A stretch of DNA of 64,000 bases, taken from Pengzhenrongella frigida. GTDB taxonomy: Bacteria; Actinomycetota; Actinomycetes; Actinomycetales; Cellulomonadaceae. The first letter of the stretch is position 1, and each line of letters starts with the position of its first letter. Shown here in pieces: positions 29,301 to 37,763 of the stretch. Made by a program: the position numbers and the translations under genes. Below the pieces are notes generated by a model. That model had not been told where the DNA came from and searched no databases. It worked only from the letters and a program-made list of their open reading frames with translations. The DNA lies in contig NZ_SDWW01000007.1 of assembly GCF_004168625.1 (NCBI RefSeq), forward strand, positions 62,001 to 126,000, read 5' to 3'.

Positions 29301-32161
29301 CGGGCACGTACGAGACGAAGGTCGCGCACAACCTCAGCTGGGCCGAGAACTACGGCGCCGACGGCGTGCTGGGCGGCGGGAACATCGCCTTCAGCGCCTC
29401 GACCGGCAAGCCCACCACGTTCAGCTACGTCCTGGCCACGCACCGCCTGACGATCGAGGCCACGGATCCGCCGCTGCCCGGGATCGGCCAGGCGCAGGCG
29501 CACTGGATCGACTCCGACACCGTGGCCTGGCCGGCGCAGTGGGTCCCCGCGGCCCTCGATCCGACCACGCTGACCTGGACGCTGCACTCGACCCCGGACG
29601 CCTCGCTCGCGGTGGCCGACGGCGTCGTCGTCGGCGGCTCGGCGACAGAGCTCACCTTCGACCCGGCCGGCCTCACCGCCGACCAGCTCGACCGGTTCCC
29701 GGCGCTCGCGGGCTACGTCGCGCTGACGCTTCCGGCGGGCACCGATCGCGCGGCGGTCAAGGCCCTGCTCACCGGCGAGCTCCTCGTCGGGCAGTACGGC
29801 GCCGACGGCGCCGCGCAGGCCATCACCGGCGTCCAGATCCCGGGGGTGCTCGACGACCTGTTCGCCGCGGACGCCGCCGATCGCACGCTCGGTGCGACCT
29901 GGCGGTCGGGGGTCCCGTCGCTCGCCCTGTGGGCGCCGACCGCCCAGAAGGTCGACCTGCTGCTGTGGACGGGTGACGTGGCGGCCGAGCCGCAGCGGGT
30001 CCCGATGACCGCCGCGGCCGACGGCTCGTGGACGGTCAAGGGCGCGCGGTCCTGGGCCCGTGCCTCCTACCGCTACGAGGTGACGGTGTACGCGCCCACC
30101 ACCGACACGGTCGAGGTCAACCAGGTCACCGACCCGTACTCCGTGGCGTTGACGACCAACTCCATGCACTCGATGCTCGTGGACCTCGCCGACCGGGCCT
30201 ACCGGCCCAGGACCTGGGAGCGGACCGAGCAGCCGGTCGTCACCCCGGTCGACCAGACCATCTACGAGCTGCACGTGCGTGACTTCTCGATCAACGACGC
30301 CACCGTCCCGGCCGCCCTGCGCGGCACCTACGGCGCGTTCGCGACCAACGGGTCCGGCCGGCTGCACCTGCGCGAGCTCGAGCGGGCGGGCCTGACGACC
30401 GTCCACCTGCTCCCGACGTTCGACATCGCGACGATCGAGGAGGATCGCGCCCTCCAGGCCGTGCCCGACGGCGACCTGGCGTCCTTCGCGGCAGACTCAC
30501 CCGCCCAGCAGGCGGCGGTCGGCGCGGTCGCTGGCACCGACGGCTTCAACTGGGGATACGACCCGCTGCACTTCTCCGCCCCGGAGGGCTCGTACGCCGT
30601 GAACCCCGCCGGCGGTGCCCGCGTCGCGGAGTTCCGCACGATGGTCGGCGCGCTGCACTCCGACGGTCTGCAGGTCGTGCTCGACCAGGTGTTCAACCAC
30701 ACCGCGGCGAGCGGCCAGGACCCGAAGTCGATCCTCGACCGGGTGGTGCCGGGCTACTACCAGCGCCTGAACGCCGCCGGGGCGGTCGAGACCTCGACCT
30801 GCTGCCAGAACGTGGCGACCGAGCACCAGATGGCCGAGAAGCTCATGGTCGACTCCGTGGTGCTGTGGGCCCGCGACTACAAGGTCGACGGCTTCCGGTT
30901 CGACCTGATGGGTCACCACTCGACCGACACCATGCTCGCGGTCCGGGCTGCGCTCGACGAGCTCACCCCTCGCCATGACGGCGTGAACGGCAAGGCCGTC
31001 TACCTGTACGGCGAGGGCTGGAACTTCGGTGAGGTCGCCGACAACCGCCTGTTCACGCAGGCCACGCAGGGTCAGCTCGGGGGCACCGGGATCGGCACCT
31101 TCAGCGACCGGTTGCGCGACGGCGTCCGCGGTGGCGGGCCGTTCGACGAGGACCCGCGCATCCAGGGCTTCGGCAGCGGCGGCTTCACCGACGCGAACGG
31201 GGTGGCCGCGAACGGAACTCCGGACGAGCAGCTGGCACGGGTCCAGCACGACGGCGACCTCGTGCGCCTCGGGCTGGCCGGCAACCTGCGCGACTTCGAG
31301 CTCCTGGCCAGCGACGGCACGGTCCGCACGGGCGAGGAGATCGACTACAACGGGCAGCCGGCGGGCTACGCCGACTCACCCGAGGAGGTCATCTCCTACG
31401 TCGACGCCCACGACAACGAGACGCTCTTCGACTCGCTGATGTACAAGCTGCCGGTGGGCACGTCGATGGCCGACCGGGTCCGGATGAACACGGTGTCGCT
31501 CGCGACCACCGCGCTGTCCCAGACGCCGTCGTTCTGGCACGCGGGGAGCGACCTGCTGCGCAGCAAGTCGCTCGACCGCAACAGCTACGACTCCGGTGAC
31601 TGGTTCAACTCGCTGGACTTCACCGGGCAGGACAACGGCTTCGGTCGCGGCCTGCCGCCGAGTGCGGACAACAGCGCCAAGTGGCCGATCCAGGCTCCGT
31701 TGCTGGCGAACCCGGCGCTCAAGCCGGCCCCGACCGACATCCGGACGGCCGCCACCGCGGCCGAGGAGCTGCTCACGCTGCGGTTCTCCACGCCGTTGTT
31801 CCGGCTCGGCAGCGCCGCACTGATCGAGCAGAAGGTCTCGTTCCCGGGCAGCGGCCCCGACGCGGCTCCCGGCGTGATCGTCATGCGCGTCGACGACTCG
31901 CAGGGCAAGGACGTGGACCGCGAGCTGGCCGGGATGCTGGTCGTCTTCAACGCCAGCGACGAGCCGGTCACCCAGCGGATCGGAGCCCTGGCGGGTCACA
32001 GCCTCACGCTGTCGCCCGTGCAGGCGCGCGGGGCGGACGCCGTCGTGCAGGCCACCCGCTGGACGAGGGCGACGGGTGAGGTGACGGTCCCGGCCCGGAC
32101 GGTCGCCGTCCTGCAGGAGGCCCAGCCGAAGAAGCACCACCACTGGTGGGACTGGCGCTAG
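26372..32161 (+). CDS. Secreted bifunctional amylopullulanase
   Basis: 1929 residues. A Sec signal peptide ends near residue 40. Domains: pullulanase-type X25 module (about 40-135); alpha-amylase GH13 domain with nucleophile Asp417 (GFRIDTVKHV), acid/base Glu452 (FMFGEVYDAD) and Asp522 (LGNHDMGRI); amylase C domain; Ig/FnIII-like stretch; two more X25 modules (about 834-925 and 932-1028); then a pullulanase GH13 domain with FNWGYDPLHF (1392-1401), Asp1511 (GFRFDLMGH), Glu1548 (LYGEGWNFGE) and Asp1681 (VDAHDNE). It should cut both alpha-1,4 and alpha-1,6 bonds of starch or pullulan outside the cell. The ATG at 26372 has AAGGAG. No LPXTG is present; it ends in KKHHHWWDWR. Confidence 0.95.
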   Translation: MTTVTARLRPLVALAAATAVALTGATFAPPGITAGAAAADRTFALVGSLQSEIGCTADWQPECAASELVATGVAGVYAAQFSVPAGTYEYKVAVNDTWDEAYGVDGGGDNAPIVLAGTTTLRFAFDDTTHRITLTPVDLPAGYTAADDALVAPPVRQPGSDEQFYFVMTDRFANGDPTNDTGGLTGDALSTGFDPANKGFYNGGDLAGLTDNLDYIEGLGTTAIWLTPSFKNRAVQGTGANASAGYHGYWITDFTQIDPHLGTNAELEALIADAHARGIKVYFDIITNHTADVIDYTQGQYGYVDQATTPYQDAAGTAFDPATYAGTDTFPALDAATSFPYTPTIAAADADLKVPAWLNDPTLYHNRGNSTWAGESVTYGDFDGLDDLMTEHPTVVNGFVDVYDQWIDLGIDGFRIDTVKHVNLEFWQKWTTQVLDYAHNTAGKPDFFMFGEVYDADAAKLSPYVRKTDMSSVLDFAFQAGATGFAQGFSGAGLSTLFASDDMYTTPDSSATALPTFLGNHDMGRIGFMVKGASDPLARSELAHSLMYLTRGQPVVYYGDEQGFVGNGDLGGKDKDARQSLFASQVPEYSQQTLLTGEVAGAVDRFDPTAPLYAHIAELAALRETTPALSQGAQIERFSDESVYAFSRVDATEKVEHLVALNNSAAARTVTLTTLTPGATFSVLYGDTTATTADAAGQVTVSVPALGAVVLVAGSTVAAPATTTPLTLASPSAGAAIGGLAPVTADVDDDVWQQTSFSYRVAGETGWTALGTAETTDPRVFHDVSDLAKGTLVEYRAVSVDAAGARTAASTFASVGVAIDGAVPPPPPVDEGPKTVTVAGDHNSEMGCASDWMPLCTQAQLTKRADGMFGGTFTLPAGTYQYKIAINGSWDVNYGTGGVAGGDNATYTHAGGEITFLYDPITHYFTSSAQGPILTLPGSHQSEVGCAADWQIDCLAAWLQDLDGDGTFTYTTDTIPTGTYETKVAHNLSWAENYGADGVLGGGNIAFSASTGKPTTFSYVLATHRLTIEATDPPLPGIGQAQAHWIDSDTVAWPAQWVPAALDPTTLTWTLHSTPDASLAVADGVVVGGSATELTFDPAGLTADQLDRFPALAGYVALTLPAGTDRAAVKALLTGELLVGQYGADGAAQAITGVQIPGVLDDLFAADAADRTLGATWRSGVPSLALWAPTAQKVDLLLWTGDVAAEPQRVPMTAAADGSWTVKGARSWARASYRYEVTVYAPTTDTVEVNQVTDPYSVALTTNSMHSMLVDLADRAYRPRTWERTEQPVVTPVDQTIYELHVRDFSINDATVPAALRGTYGAFATNGSGRLHLRELERAGLTTVHLLPTFDIATIEEDRALQAVPDGDLASFAADSPAQQAAVGAVAGTDGFNWGYDPLHFSAPEGSYAVNPAGGARVAEFRTMVGALHSDGLQVVLDQVFNHTAASGQDPKSILDRVVPGYYQRLNAAGAVETSTCCQNVATEHQMAEKLMVDSVVLWARDYKVDGFRFDLMGHHSTDTMLAVRAALDELTPRHDGVNGKAVYLYGEGWNFGEVADNRLFTQATQGQLGGTGIGTFSDRLRDGVRGGGPFDEDPRIQGFGSGGFTDANGVAANGTPDEQLARVQHDGDLVRLGLAGNLRDFELLASDGTVRTGEEIDYNGQPAGYADSPEEVISYVDAHDNETLFDSLMYKLPVGTSMADRVRMNTVSLATTALSQTPSFWHAGSDLLRSKSLDRNSYDSGDWFNSLDFTGQDNGFGRGLPPSADNSAKWPIQAPLLANPALKPAPTDIRTAATAAEELLTLRFSTPLFRLGSAALIEQKVSFPGSGPDAAPGVIVMRVDDSQGKDVDRELAGMLVVFNASDEPVTQRIGALAGHSLTLSPVQARGADAVVQATRWTRATGEVTVPARTVAVLQEAQPKKHHHWWDWR

Positions 32162-32168
32162 CCGGCAC

Positions 32169-32212
32169 GCGACGAGGGGCGGACCTCCGGGAGGAGGCCC
32201 GCCCCTCGTCGC
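32169..32212. terminator. Bidirectional hairpin after the amylopullulanase
   Basis: A perfect 14-bp stem, GCGACGAGGGGCGG (32169-32182) with CCGCCCCTCGTCGC (32199-32212), with an inner CCTCC/GGAGG pairing. It starts 8 bases after the stop and lies next to the end of the convergent permease gene. Confidence 0.85.
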
Positions 32213-32214
32213 TG

Positions 32215-33111
32215 TCAGCCTTTGACCGAGCCGCTCATCAGGCCGCCGATGAAGTAGCGGCCCAGCAGGATGTAGACCAGCAGGGTCGGCAGGGACGCGA
32301 GCAGGGCGCCGGCCATCGAGACGCCGTAGTTCTGCAGCAGCGCACCGTTGGCCAGGTTGTTCAGCGCGAGCGTGACCGGGCCGTTCTGGCTCGAGGAGAA
32401 GAACACCGCGAACAGGAAGTCGTTCCAGGCCGAGGTGAACTGCCAGATCAGCACGACGACGAAGCTCGGCACCGAGATCGGCAGGACGACCGAGAAGTAG
32501 GTGCGGATCATGCCCGCGCCGTCGACCCGGGCGGCCTCGATAAGCTCGTTCGGGACCGACATGTAGTAGTTGCGGAAGATCAGCGTCGTGATCGGGATCC
32601 CGTAGATCACGTGCAGCACGATCAGCGACGGGATCCCGCTCGGCAACCCCGAGCCGAGCACGAGCTGCAGGAGCGGGATCATCACGGCCTGGTACGGGAT
32701 GAACATCCCGAACAGGATGAGTGTGAACACGAGGTCGGCTCCCGGGAACCGCCAGCGGGCGAGCACGAACCCGTTCATCGACCCGAGGAACGACGAGATG
32801 AGCGCGGCGGGGATCACCATCTGCAGCGTGCGGAAGATCGCCGGGGACAGCGCGGTCCACGCGGCCTGCCAGTTCTCGGTGGTCCACAGCTGGGGCAGCG
32901 ACCACGCGCGGGCCGGCGAGGCGTCCCCGACCCCCTTGAAGCTCGTCACGATCAGCACGTACACCGGGATGAGCACGACGAGCAGGAAGAAGAGCATCGC
33001 GAGGAACTTCAGCGTGCGCGCCAGGCTGAAGCGTTTGCGGGCGCGCGGGCGGTGGTCCTGGCCGGCGTGACCGAGCGGGGCGGCGAGGCCGTCGGTCGTC
33101 AGGGCGGTCAT
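32215..33111 (-). CDS. Carbohydrate ABC transporter permease (MalG type)
   Basis: 298 residues with six membrane helices. The EAA loop is ELIEAARVDGAGMIRTYFSVVLP, the binding site for the ATPase subunit, and the C-terminus is GRYFIGGLMSGSVKG, typical of CUT1-family MalG-like permeases. The start is the ATG at 33111, overlapping the stop of the MalF-type gene by 4 bases. No ATPase gene is nearby, so a shared MsiK-like ATPase encoded elsewhere is likely, as in many actinobacteria. Confidence 0.93.
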   Translation of the reverse strand: MTALTTDGLAAPLGHAGQDHRPRARKRFSLARTLKFLAMLFFLLVVLIPVYVLIVTSFKGVGDASPARAWSLPQLWTTENWQAAWTALSPAIFRTLQMVIPAALISSFLGSMNGFVLARWRFPGADLVFTLILFGMFIPYQAVMIPLLQLVLGSGLPSGIPSLIVLHVIYGIPITTLIFRNYYMSVPNELIEAARVDGAGMIRTYFSVVLPISVPSFVVVLIWQFTSAWNDFLFAVFFSSSQNGPVTLALNNLANGALLQNYGVSMAGALLASLPTLLVYILLGRYFIGGLMSGSVKG

Positions 33112-34010
33112 GACTTCTCCGCCCGGGCCGTGTGCACGAGGTACGGCACGATGAGGATCGCGACGATCACGAGCAGGATCACGCCGACGGCGGCCGCGTC
33201 CGCGTAGTTGAACGCCGACTTGAACACGTACATGTCGACCGCCGGCACCTTGGTCTGGTAGTTCGCCGGCTTCGAGATCGACATGATCAGGTCGAACGCC
33301 TTGAGCGACATGTGGCCGATGATCACCACGGCCGAGAGCGCGACCGGCGACAGCTGCGGGAACAGCACGTACCGGTAGAGCTTCCACTCGCTCGCCCCGT
33401 CGATCCGGCCCGCCTCGCGCAGCTCCTCCGGGATGCCGCGGAAGCCGGCCAGGAACAGGGCCATGACGTAGCCGGACAGCTGCCAGATCGCCGGGATCGC
33501 GATCGCGGCGATCCCGTAGTTGACGTTGTTCCACCAGTTGTTCTGCAGGAACGGCACGCCGAGGATCTGGAACAGCCGGTTCAGGCCGCTGGCGTTCTCG
33601 CCCTGGTTGGAGTTGAGCAGCCAGCGCCACACCACGCCGGAGGCGATGAACGACACGGCCATCGGGAACAGGTAGACCGATCGGAAGATCCCCTCACCCC
33701 GGGCGGGCCGGTCGAGCAGCCAGGCCCACACGAAGCCCATCACCATCGTCCCGACGAGGAACACCACGGTGTACAGCACGAGGTTCCGCAGCGAGTGCTG
33801 GAAGGCCGGCGAGGCGAGCAGATCGGTGTAGTTCACCAGGCCGACGAACTCGCTGGGCTTGCGACCGGTCGCCTGGGCCGCGGTGTGGATGTCGGTCATC
33901 GACGTGTTGATGTTGATCGCGATCAACCCGTAGACGAACACGCCGATGATGATCAACGACGGCGAGATGAGGAGCAGCGGCGGCCCCCATCGACGGATCT
34001 GACGTGGCAC
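33108..34010 (-). CDS. Carbohydrate ABC transporter permease (MalF type)
   Basis: 300 residues with about six helices. The EAA loop is ELREAGRIDGASEWKLYRYVLFP. The N-terminus is short, like CUT1 permeases of actinobacteria. It pairs with the MalG-type gene (ATGA overlap) and the binding lipoprotein upstream. Substrate is probably an oligosaccharide; closeness to the amylopullulanase favours malto-oligosaccharides, but this is inferred. Confidence 0.93.
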   Translation of the reverse strand: MPRQIRRWGPPLLLISPSLIIIGVFVYGLIAININTSMTDIHTAAQATGRKPSEFVGLVNYTDLLASPAFQHSLRNLVLYTVVFLVGTMVMGFVWAWLLDRPARGEGIFRSVYLFPMAVSFIASGVVWRWLLNSNQGENASGLNRLFQILGVPFLQNNWWNNVNYGIAAIAIPAIWQLSGYVMALFLAGFRGIPEELREAGRIDGASEWKLYRYVLFPQLSPVALSAVVIIGHMSLKAFDLIMSISKPANYQTKVPAVDMYVFKSAFNYADAAAVGVILLVIVAILIVPYLVHTARAEKS

Positions 34011-34043
34011 GGGCGGGCCTTTCGGTCAGTGCGAGACTCGTGG

Positions 34044-34079
34044 CGCTGGGCGGACCGGGTCGTCCCGGTCCGCCCAGCG
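34044..34079 (-). terminator. Intercistronic hairpin between binding-protein and permease genes
   Basis: A perfect 16-bp stem (34044-34059 with 34064-34079) closed by a 4-base loop, with no U-tract. Strong hairpins between binding-protein and permease genes are classic for setting a higher binding-protein level by attenuation or 3'-end protection. Confidence 0.7.
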
Positions 34080-34117
34080 ATCACCTGCTTTCTGCGCGGG
34101 TCAGGCTCCTGCGCGGG

Positions 34118-35404
34118 TCAGGAACCGGCCGCCGCGGCGAGCTCGGACTGGTACGTCGCGAGATCCGACGCGCCCGTCGTGAACTTGCTCGTCGCGTCCG
34201 AGATCGCGGTCAGCACCGTGATCGAGGCTGCGGCACCGTGGGCGAGCGAGGGCACGATCGTGTCCTGCGCGTAGGCCTTGATCGCCGACTGCTGGTACTC
34301 GCTGAAGTCGGCCGGGTCCGCGTCGGTGCGGGCGGGGATGGAGCCCTTCGCCTGGTTGAACGCGGTCTGACCTTCGAGCGAGCCGACCGTGTCGAGCCAG
34401 GCCTTGGCGCCGTCCGGGTTCGGGGCGCCCACCGGGAGGGTGAACGAGTCCGCGAGGAAGCCGAACAGGTCGGCCGATCCGGGCACGGGGAAGTAGATGT
34501 AGTCCGTGCCGGCGACCTTGTCCTGCTCTTCGAACGCGGCCACGGCCCAGTCGCCCATCACGTTGAAGGCGGCCCCGCCGTCGATCACGAGCTGGGTGGC
34601 CTCGGGCCAGTCCAGCCCGTCACGGTCGGTGTTCGTGTAGCTCATGAGCTTCTCGAAGTCCGTGAGCGCCGCGGTCACCTCGGTGCTGGACCAGTCCGTG
34701 GTGCCGTCCCACAGGCCGTTGTAGCTCTCCGGCCCCAGGTCGGACATGAGGATGGTCTCGAGCAGGTTGACCTGGGTCCAGGTCGTCGCGACCGAGAGCG
34801 CCGTCTTCCCGGTGGCCTGGACCGCGTCGAGGGCCGGGAACCAGGCCTCGATGCTGTCGTAGGTCGCGGCCGGGTCGAGGCCCGCCTCCGTCAGCACGGC
34901 CGGGTTCGCCCAGACCATGTTGGAACGGTGGATGTTGGACGGGATCGAGTAGATCATCCCGTCGACCGTGAGCAGGTCGAGCAGGGTCGGCGGGAAGACG
35001 TCGGTGAGGTCGTAGTCGTCGTACAGGGCGCTCACGTCCTCGAGCTGACCGGCATCGATGTAGTCGGTCAGCTCCTTGCCCGCGTGGGCCTGGAACGTGT
35101 CCGGCGGGTCGTTCGCCTGGAGCCGGGACTGCAGCAGGTCCTTCGCCGCGGACCCGGCGCCGCCGGCGACTGCGCCGTTGACGAACGTGTACTCGGGGTG
35201 CTGCGTCTCGAACACGCCCACGAGGGCGTCGAGGCCGAGCTTCTCGGAGCCGGCCGCCCACCAGGTGAAGACCTCGACGTCGCCGCCGCTGCCCGCCTCG
35301 GTGCCGGTGCTTGTGCTGGTGGCCTCGTCATCGCCGCCGCTGCTGCACGCGGCCAGGCCTAGGGTGACCGCGGCAACCGCGGCAACTGCTGCCATGCGTC
35401 GCAT
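34118..35404 (-). CDS. Extracellular sugar-binding lipoprotein of the ABC transporter
   Basis: 428 residues. The lipoprotein signal ends in LAAC (Cys20), followed by a Ser/Thr/Gly linker. The rest is a type 1 extracellular solute-binding fold (VEVFTWWAAGSEKLGLDALV, PPDTFQAHAGKEL, GDWAVAAFEEQDKV). It captures the sugar for the two permeases downstream in the same operon. An inverted repeat, CCGGCACC/GGTGCCGG (35447-35466), lies in its leader. Confidence 0.92.
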   Translation of the reverse strand: MRRMAAVAAVAAVTLGLAACSSGGDDEATSTSTGTEAGSGGDVEVFTWWAAGSEKLGLDALVGVFETQHPEYTFVNGAVAGGAGSAAKDLLQSRLQANDPPDTFQAHAGKELTDYIDAGQLEDVSALYDDYDLTDVFPPTLLDLLTVDGMIYSIPSNIHRSNMVWANPAVLTEAGLDPAATYDSIEAWFPALDAVQATGKTALSVATTWTQVNLLETILMSDLGPESYNGLWDGTTDWSSTEVTAALTDFEKLMSYTNTDRDGLDWPEATQLVIDGGAAFNVMGDWAVAAFEEQDKVAGTDYIYFPVPGSADLFGFLADSFTLPVGAPNPDGAKAWLDTVGSLEGQTAFNQAKGSIPARTDADPADFSEYQQSAIKAYAQDTIVPSLAHGAAASITVLTAISDATSKFTTGASDLATYQSELAAAAGS

Positions 35405-35446
35405 CGATACTCCTCAAGACGTCGCTGTCTGACGATGCCGACGGCG

Positions 35447-35466
35447 CCGGCACCCGTCGGTGCCGG
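35447..35466. promoter_or_regulatory. Inverted repeat in the leader of the sugar-binding protein gene
   Basis: CCGGCACC-CGTC-GGTGCCGG, 8-bp arms with a 4-base centre, 43 bp upstream of the ATG. It could be an operator for the ROK repressor encoded just upstream, or a leader hairpin. The intergenic region 35405-35577 otherwise holds only a relatively AT-rich patch at 35561-35580. Confidence 0.4.
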
Positions 35467-35577
35467 AACCTCCACGCACCGCAGGCACGCGAGGGCTCCG
35501 CTGCTCCATCTTCAGCACAGATCGCCCAGGGGGGCCAACCGCAGAACGCCTCCGTGTCCGAAATGTGACTTTTGAGT

Positions 35578-36744
35578 TCAGGTCTCGAACGCCGAGATGC
35601 CGGTGAGCGCGAGCGACAGTGCCCCCAGGACCTGGCCCCGAGCGCCGAGCGTGGAGGCCACGATCGTCATCGACTCCGCCGCGCTGCGGATCGCCCGGCG
35701 GCGGACGGCGTCGCGCAGGGGATCGAGCAGCACCTCCCCGGCCTCGACCAGGCGTCCGCCCAGCACCACCAGCGGTGGGTTGAGGATGTTGCACAGGTTC
35801 GCCACGGCCGTGCCCAGGTGCCGACCCACGTCCTCGATCACCCGCCGGCACCCGATGTCGCCGTCGGCGGCCATCCGCAGCACGTCGTCGATCGTGAGGT
35901 CGGGGCCGTACGCCGCCGAGAGCAGGCGCAGCACGACCGGGGTCGACGCGACGGTCTCGAGGCAGCCGCGGTTGCCGCACCGGCACACGGCGCCGTCCTC
36001 GTCGATCGTGCAGTGCCCGATCTCACCGGCGGTGCCCGCGGCGCCGCGGTACACCCGGCCGCCCATCACCAGCCCGCAGCCGATCCCGGTCGAGATCTTC
36101 AGGTACGCCAGGTCGCGCGCGCCGATCGCGGGGCCCCAGGTGATCTCGGCGAGCGCTCCCAGGTTCGCGTCGTTGTCAACGAGCACCGGCACCCCGAGCC
36201 GGGCCGCGACGAGGGCGCCCGCGTCGACCCCGACCCACTCGGGCAGGATCGTCCCCGGGCCGACCGAGCGGGTGCCGGCCGCGATCGGCCCCGGCAGCCC
36301 CATCCCGACCGCGCGCACCTCGCCGGCCGCGATCCCGGCGTCGTCGAACAGGCCCGGGAGCAGGTCGAGGGCGAGCGCGAGGCTGTCGGCGGGCCGGTGC
36401 CCGAGCGTGAGCGGCACCGCGCGTTCGGCGCGGACCCGGCGTCCGCGGTCCCCGACCGCGAGCCGCAGGTGCTCGCGCCCGAAGTCGATCCCGACCACCG
36501 GCGACCCGCCGCCGTCGGCCGTCAGGAGCCGGGCCCGGCGACCGCCGCTGACGCCGTCGGTGACGGTGAGCTCACGGCCGCGGACGAGCTCGCGGACGAT
36601 GTTCGAGACGGTGGCGGGGGACAGGCGGGTGACGCGCGCGACCTCCGCCTGGCTCAGGGGCCCGCGCGCGGCGACGGCGTCCAGGACCCGGCGCGCGTTC
36701 AGCTCGCGCAGGCCGCGCTGTGATCCGGGTGGCGAGATCGTCAC
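35578..36744 (-). CDS. ROK-family transcriptional repressor
   Basis: 388 residues. The N-terminal winged helix-turn-helix (about 15-70: PLSQAEVARVTRLSPATVSNIV) is followed by a ROK sugar-binding domain with the zinc motif CRCGNRGCLE, an ATP/sugar-site VLVDNDANLGAL, and ISTGIGCGLV. Such NagC/XylR-like proteins repress nearby sugar genes until sugar binds. It lies 173 bp upstream of, and in the same direction as, the ABC transporter operon, its most likely target. The start is a GTG. Confidence 0.92.
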   Translation of the reverse strand: MTISPPGSQRGLRELNARRVLDAVAARGPLSQAEVARVTRLSPATVSNIVRELVRGRELTVTDGVSGGRRARLLTADGGGSPVVGIDFGREHLRLAVGDRGRRVRAERAVPLTLGHRPADSLALALDLLPGLFDDAGIAAGEVRAVGMGLPGPIAAGTRSVGPGTILPEWVGVDAGALVAARLGVPVLVDNDANLGALAEITWGPAIGARDLAYLKISTGIGCGLVMGGRVYRGAAGTAGEIGHCTIDEDGAVCRCGNRGCLETVASTPVVLRLLSAAYGPDLTIDDVLRMAADGDIGCRRVIEDVGRHLGTAVANLCNILNPPLVVLGGRLVEAGEVLLDPLRDAVRRRAIRSAAESMTIVASTLGARGQVLGALSLALTGISAFET

Positions 36745-36819
36745 AACATGGAATCGTGGAGGAGGGCCCGCGTGTCGTCAAGAGGTGAACGCAACGGGCC
36801 AAGCGGGGGAGCGCAGCGC

Positions 36820-37716
36820 CTAACGGAAGACGATCGTCCGGTGCCCGTCGACGAGCACCCGGTGCTCGGCGTGCCAGCGCACGGCACGGGCCAGCGCGCG
36901 TCGCTCGACGTCCTGGCCGAGCCGCATGAGGTCCTCGACGTGCCGGGTGTGGTCGACCCGCTCGACGTCCTGCTCGATGATCGGACCCTCGTCGAGCTCC
37001 GCGGTGACGTAGTGCGCGGTCGCGCCGATGAGCTTGACCCCGCGCGCGTGCGCCTGGGCGTACGGCCGGGCGCCCTTGAAGCTCGGCAGGAACGAGTGGT
37101 GGATGTTGATCGCCCGACCGGCGAGCTCGCGGCACAGGTTGTCGGACAGGATCTGCATGTACCGGCCGAGCACCACGAGCTCGACGTCGAGCTCCTGGAC
37201 GAGCTCGAGCAGCCGAGCCTCCGCCTGGGCCCGGGTCGCGGCGGTCACCGGCACGTGGTGGAACGCGATCCCGTAGAACTCGGCCAGCTCCGCGAGCACG
37301 GTGTGGTTGGACACGACCGCGACGATCTCGATCGGCAGGCCCTCCGAGCGCTGGCGGAACGCCAGGTCGTTCAGGCAGTGCGCGGCGGTCGACCCCATCA
37401 CCAGGGTGCGGACGGGGCGGCCGACGACGTCGAGGTTCCAGACCATCTCGAAACGCGCCGCGAGCGCCGTGAGCGCGTCGGCGAGCTCGGCGCGGGTGGC
37501 GACGGCCTCGACCTGGACCCGCATGAAGAACTGACCGGACAGCGGATCGCCGAACTGCTGGGACTCGGTGATGTTCCCGCCGTGCTCCGCGAGCAGCCCG
37601 GCGACGGCGTGCACGATTCCCGGTCGGTCGGGGCACGACAGGATCAGGACCCAGTGGGTCATACCGGACGTTGCGGTGCGCTCTGCGTGGACAGCAGGTT
37701 CCGAGGCGTGGGACAC
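36820..37716 (-). CDS. purU: Formyltetrahydrofolate deformylase
   Basis: 298 residues from the GTG at 37716, preceded by -10-like TACCCT (37730-37725) 8 bases upstream; the ATG at 37662 (280 residues, MTHWVLILSCPDRPG) is the alternative and fits the family start better. An N-terminal ACT domain is followed by a formyltransferase-like hydrolase domain with NIHHSFLPSFKGARPY and a downstream catalytic Asp (ELDEGPIIEQD). It hydrolyses 10-formyl-THF to THF and formate, balancing the one-carbon pool used by PurN and PurH. Confidence 0.93.
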   Translation of the reverse strand: MSHASEPAVHAERTATSGMTHWVLILSCPDRPGIVHAVAGLLAEHGGNITESQQFGDPLSGQFFMRVQVEAVATRAELADALTALAARFEMVWNLDVVGRPVRTLVMGSTAAHCLNDLAFRQRSEGLPIEIVAVVSNHTVLAELAEFYGIAFHHVPVTAATRAQAEARLLELVQELDVELVVLGRYMQILSDNLCRELAGRAINIHHSFLPSFKGARPYAQAHARGVKLIGATAHYVTAELDEGPIIEQDVERVDHTRHVEDLMRLGQDVERRALARAVRWHAEHRVLVDGHRTIVFR

Positions 37717-37763
37717 AAGGATCCAGGGTAGTCGGGCTTCCCCACGCCTGAGACGATGTGCAC

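Noticed and set aside
26366-30406. A 1346-codon open frame on the minus strand opposite the amylopullulanase
   Set aside because: Composition is typical of a GC shadow and no family motif is visible; catalytic sites lie on the plus strand.
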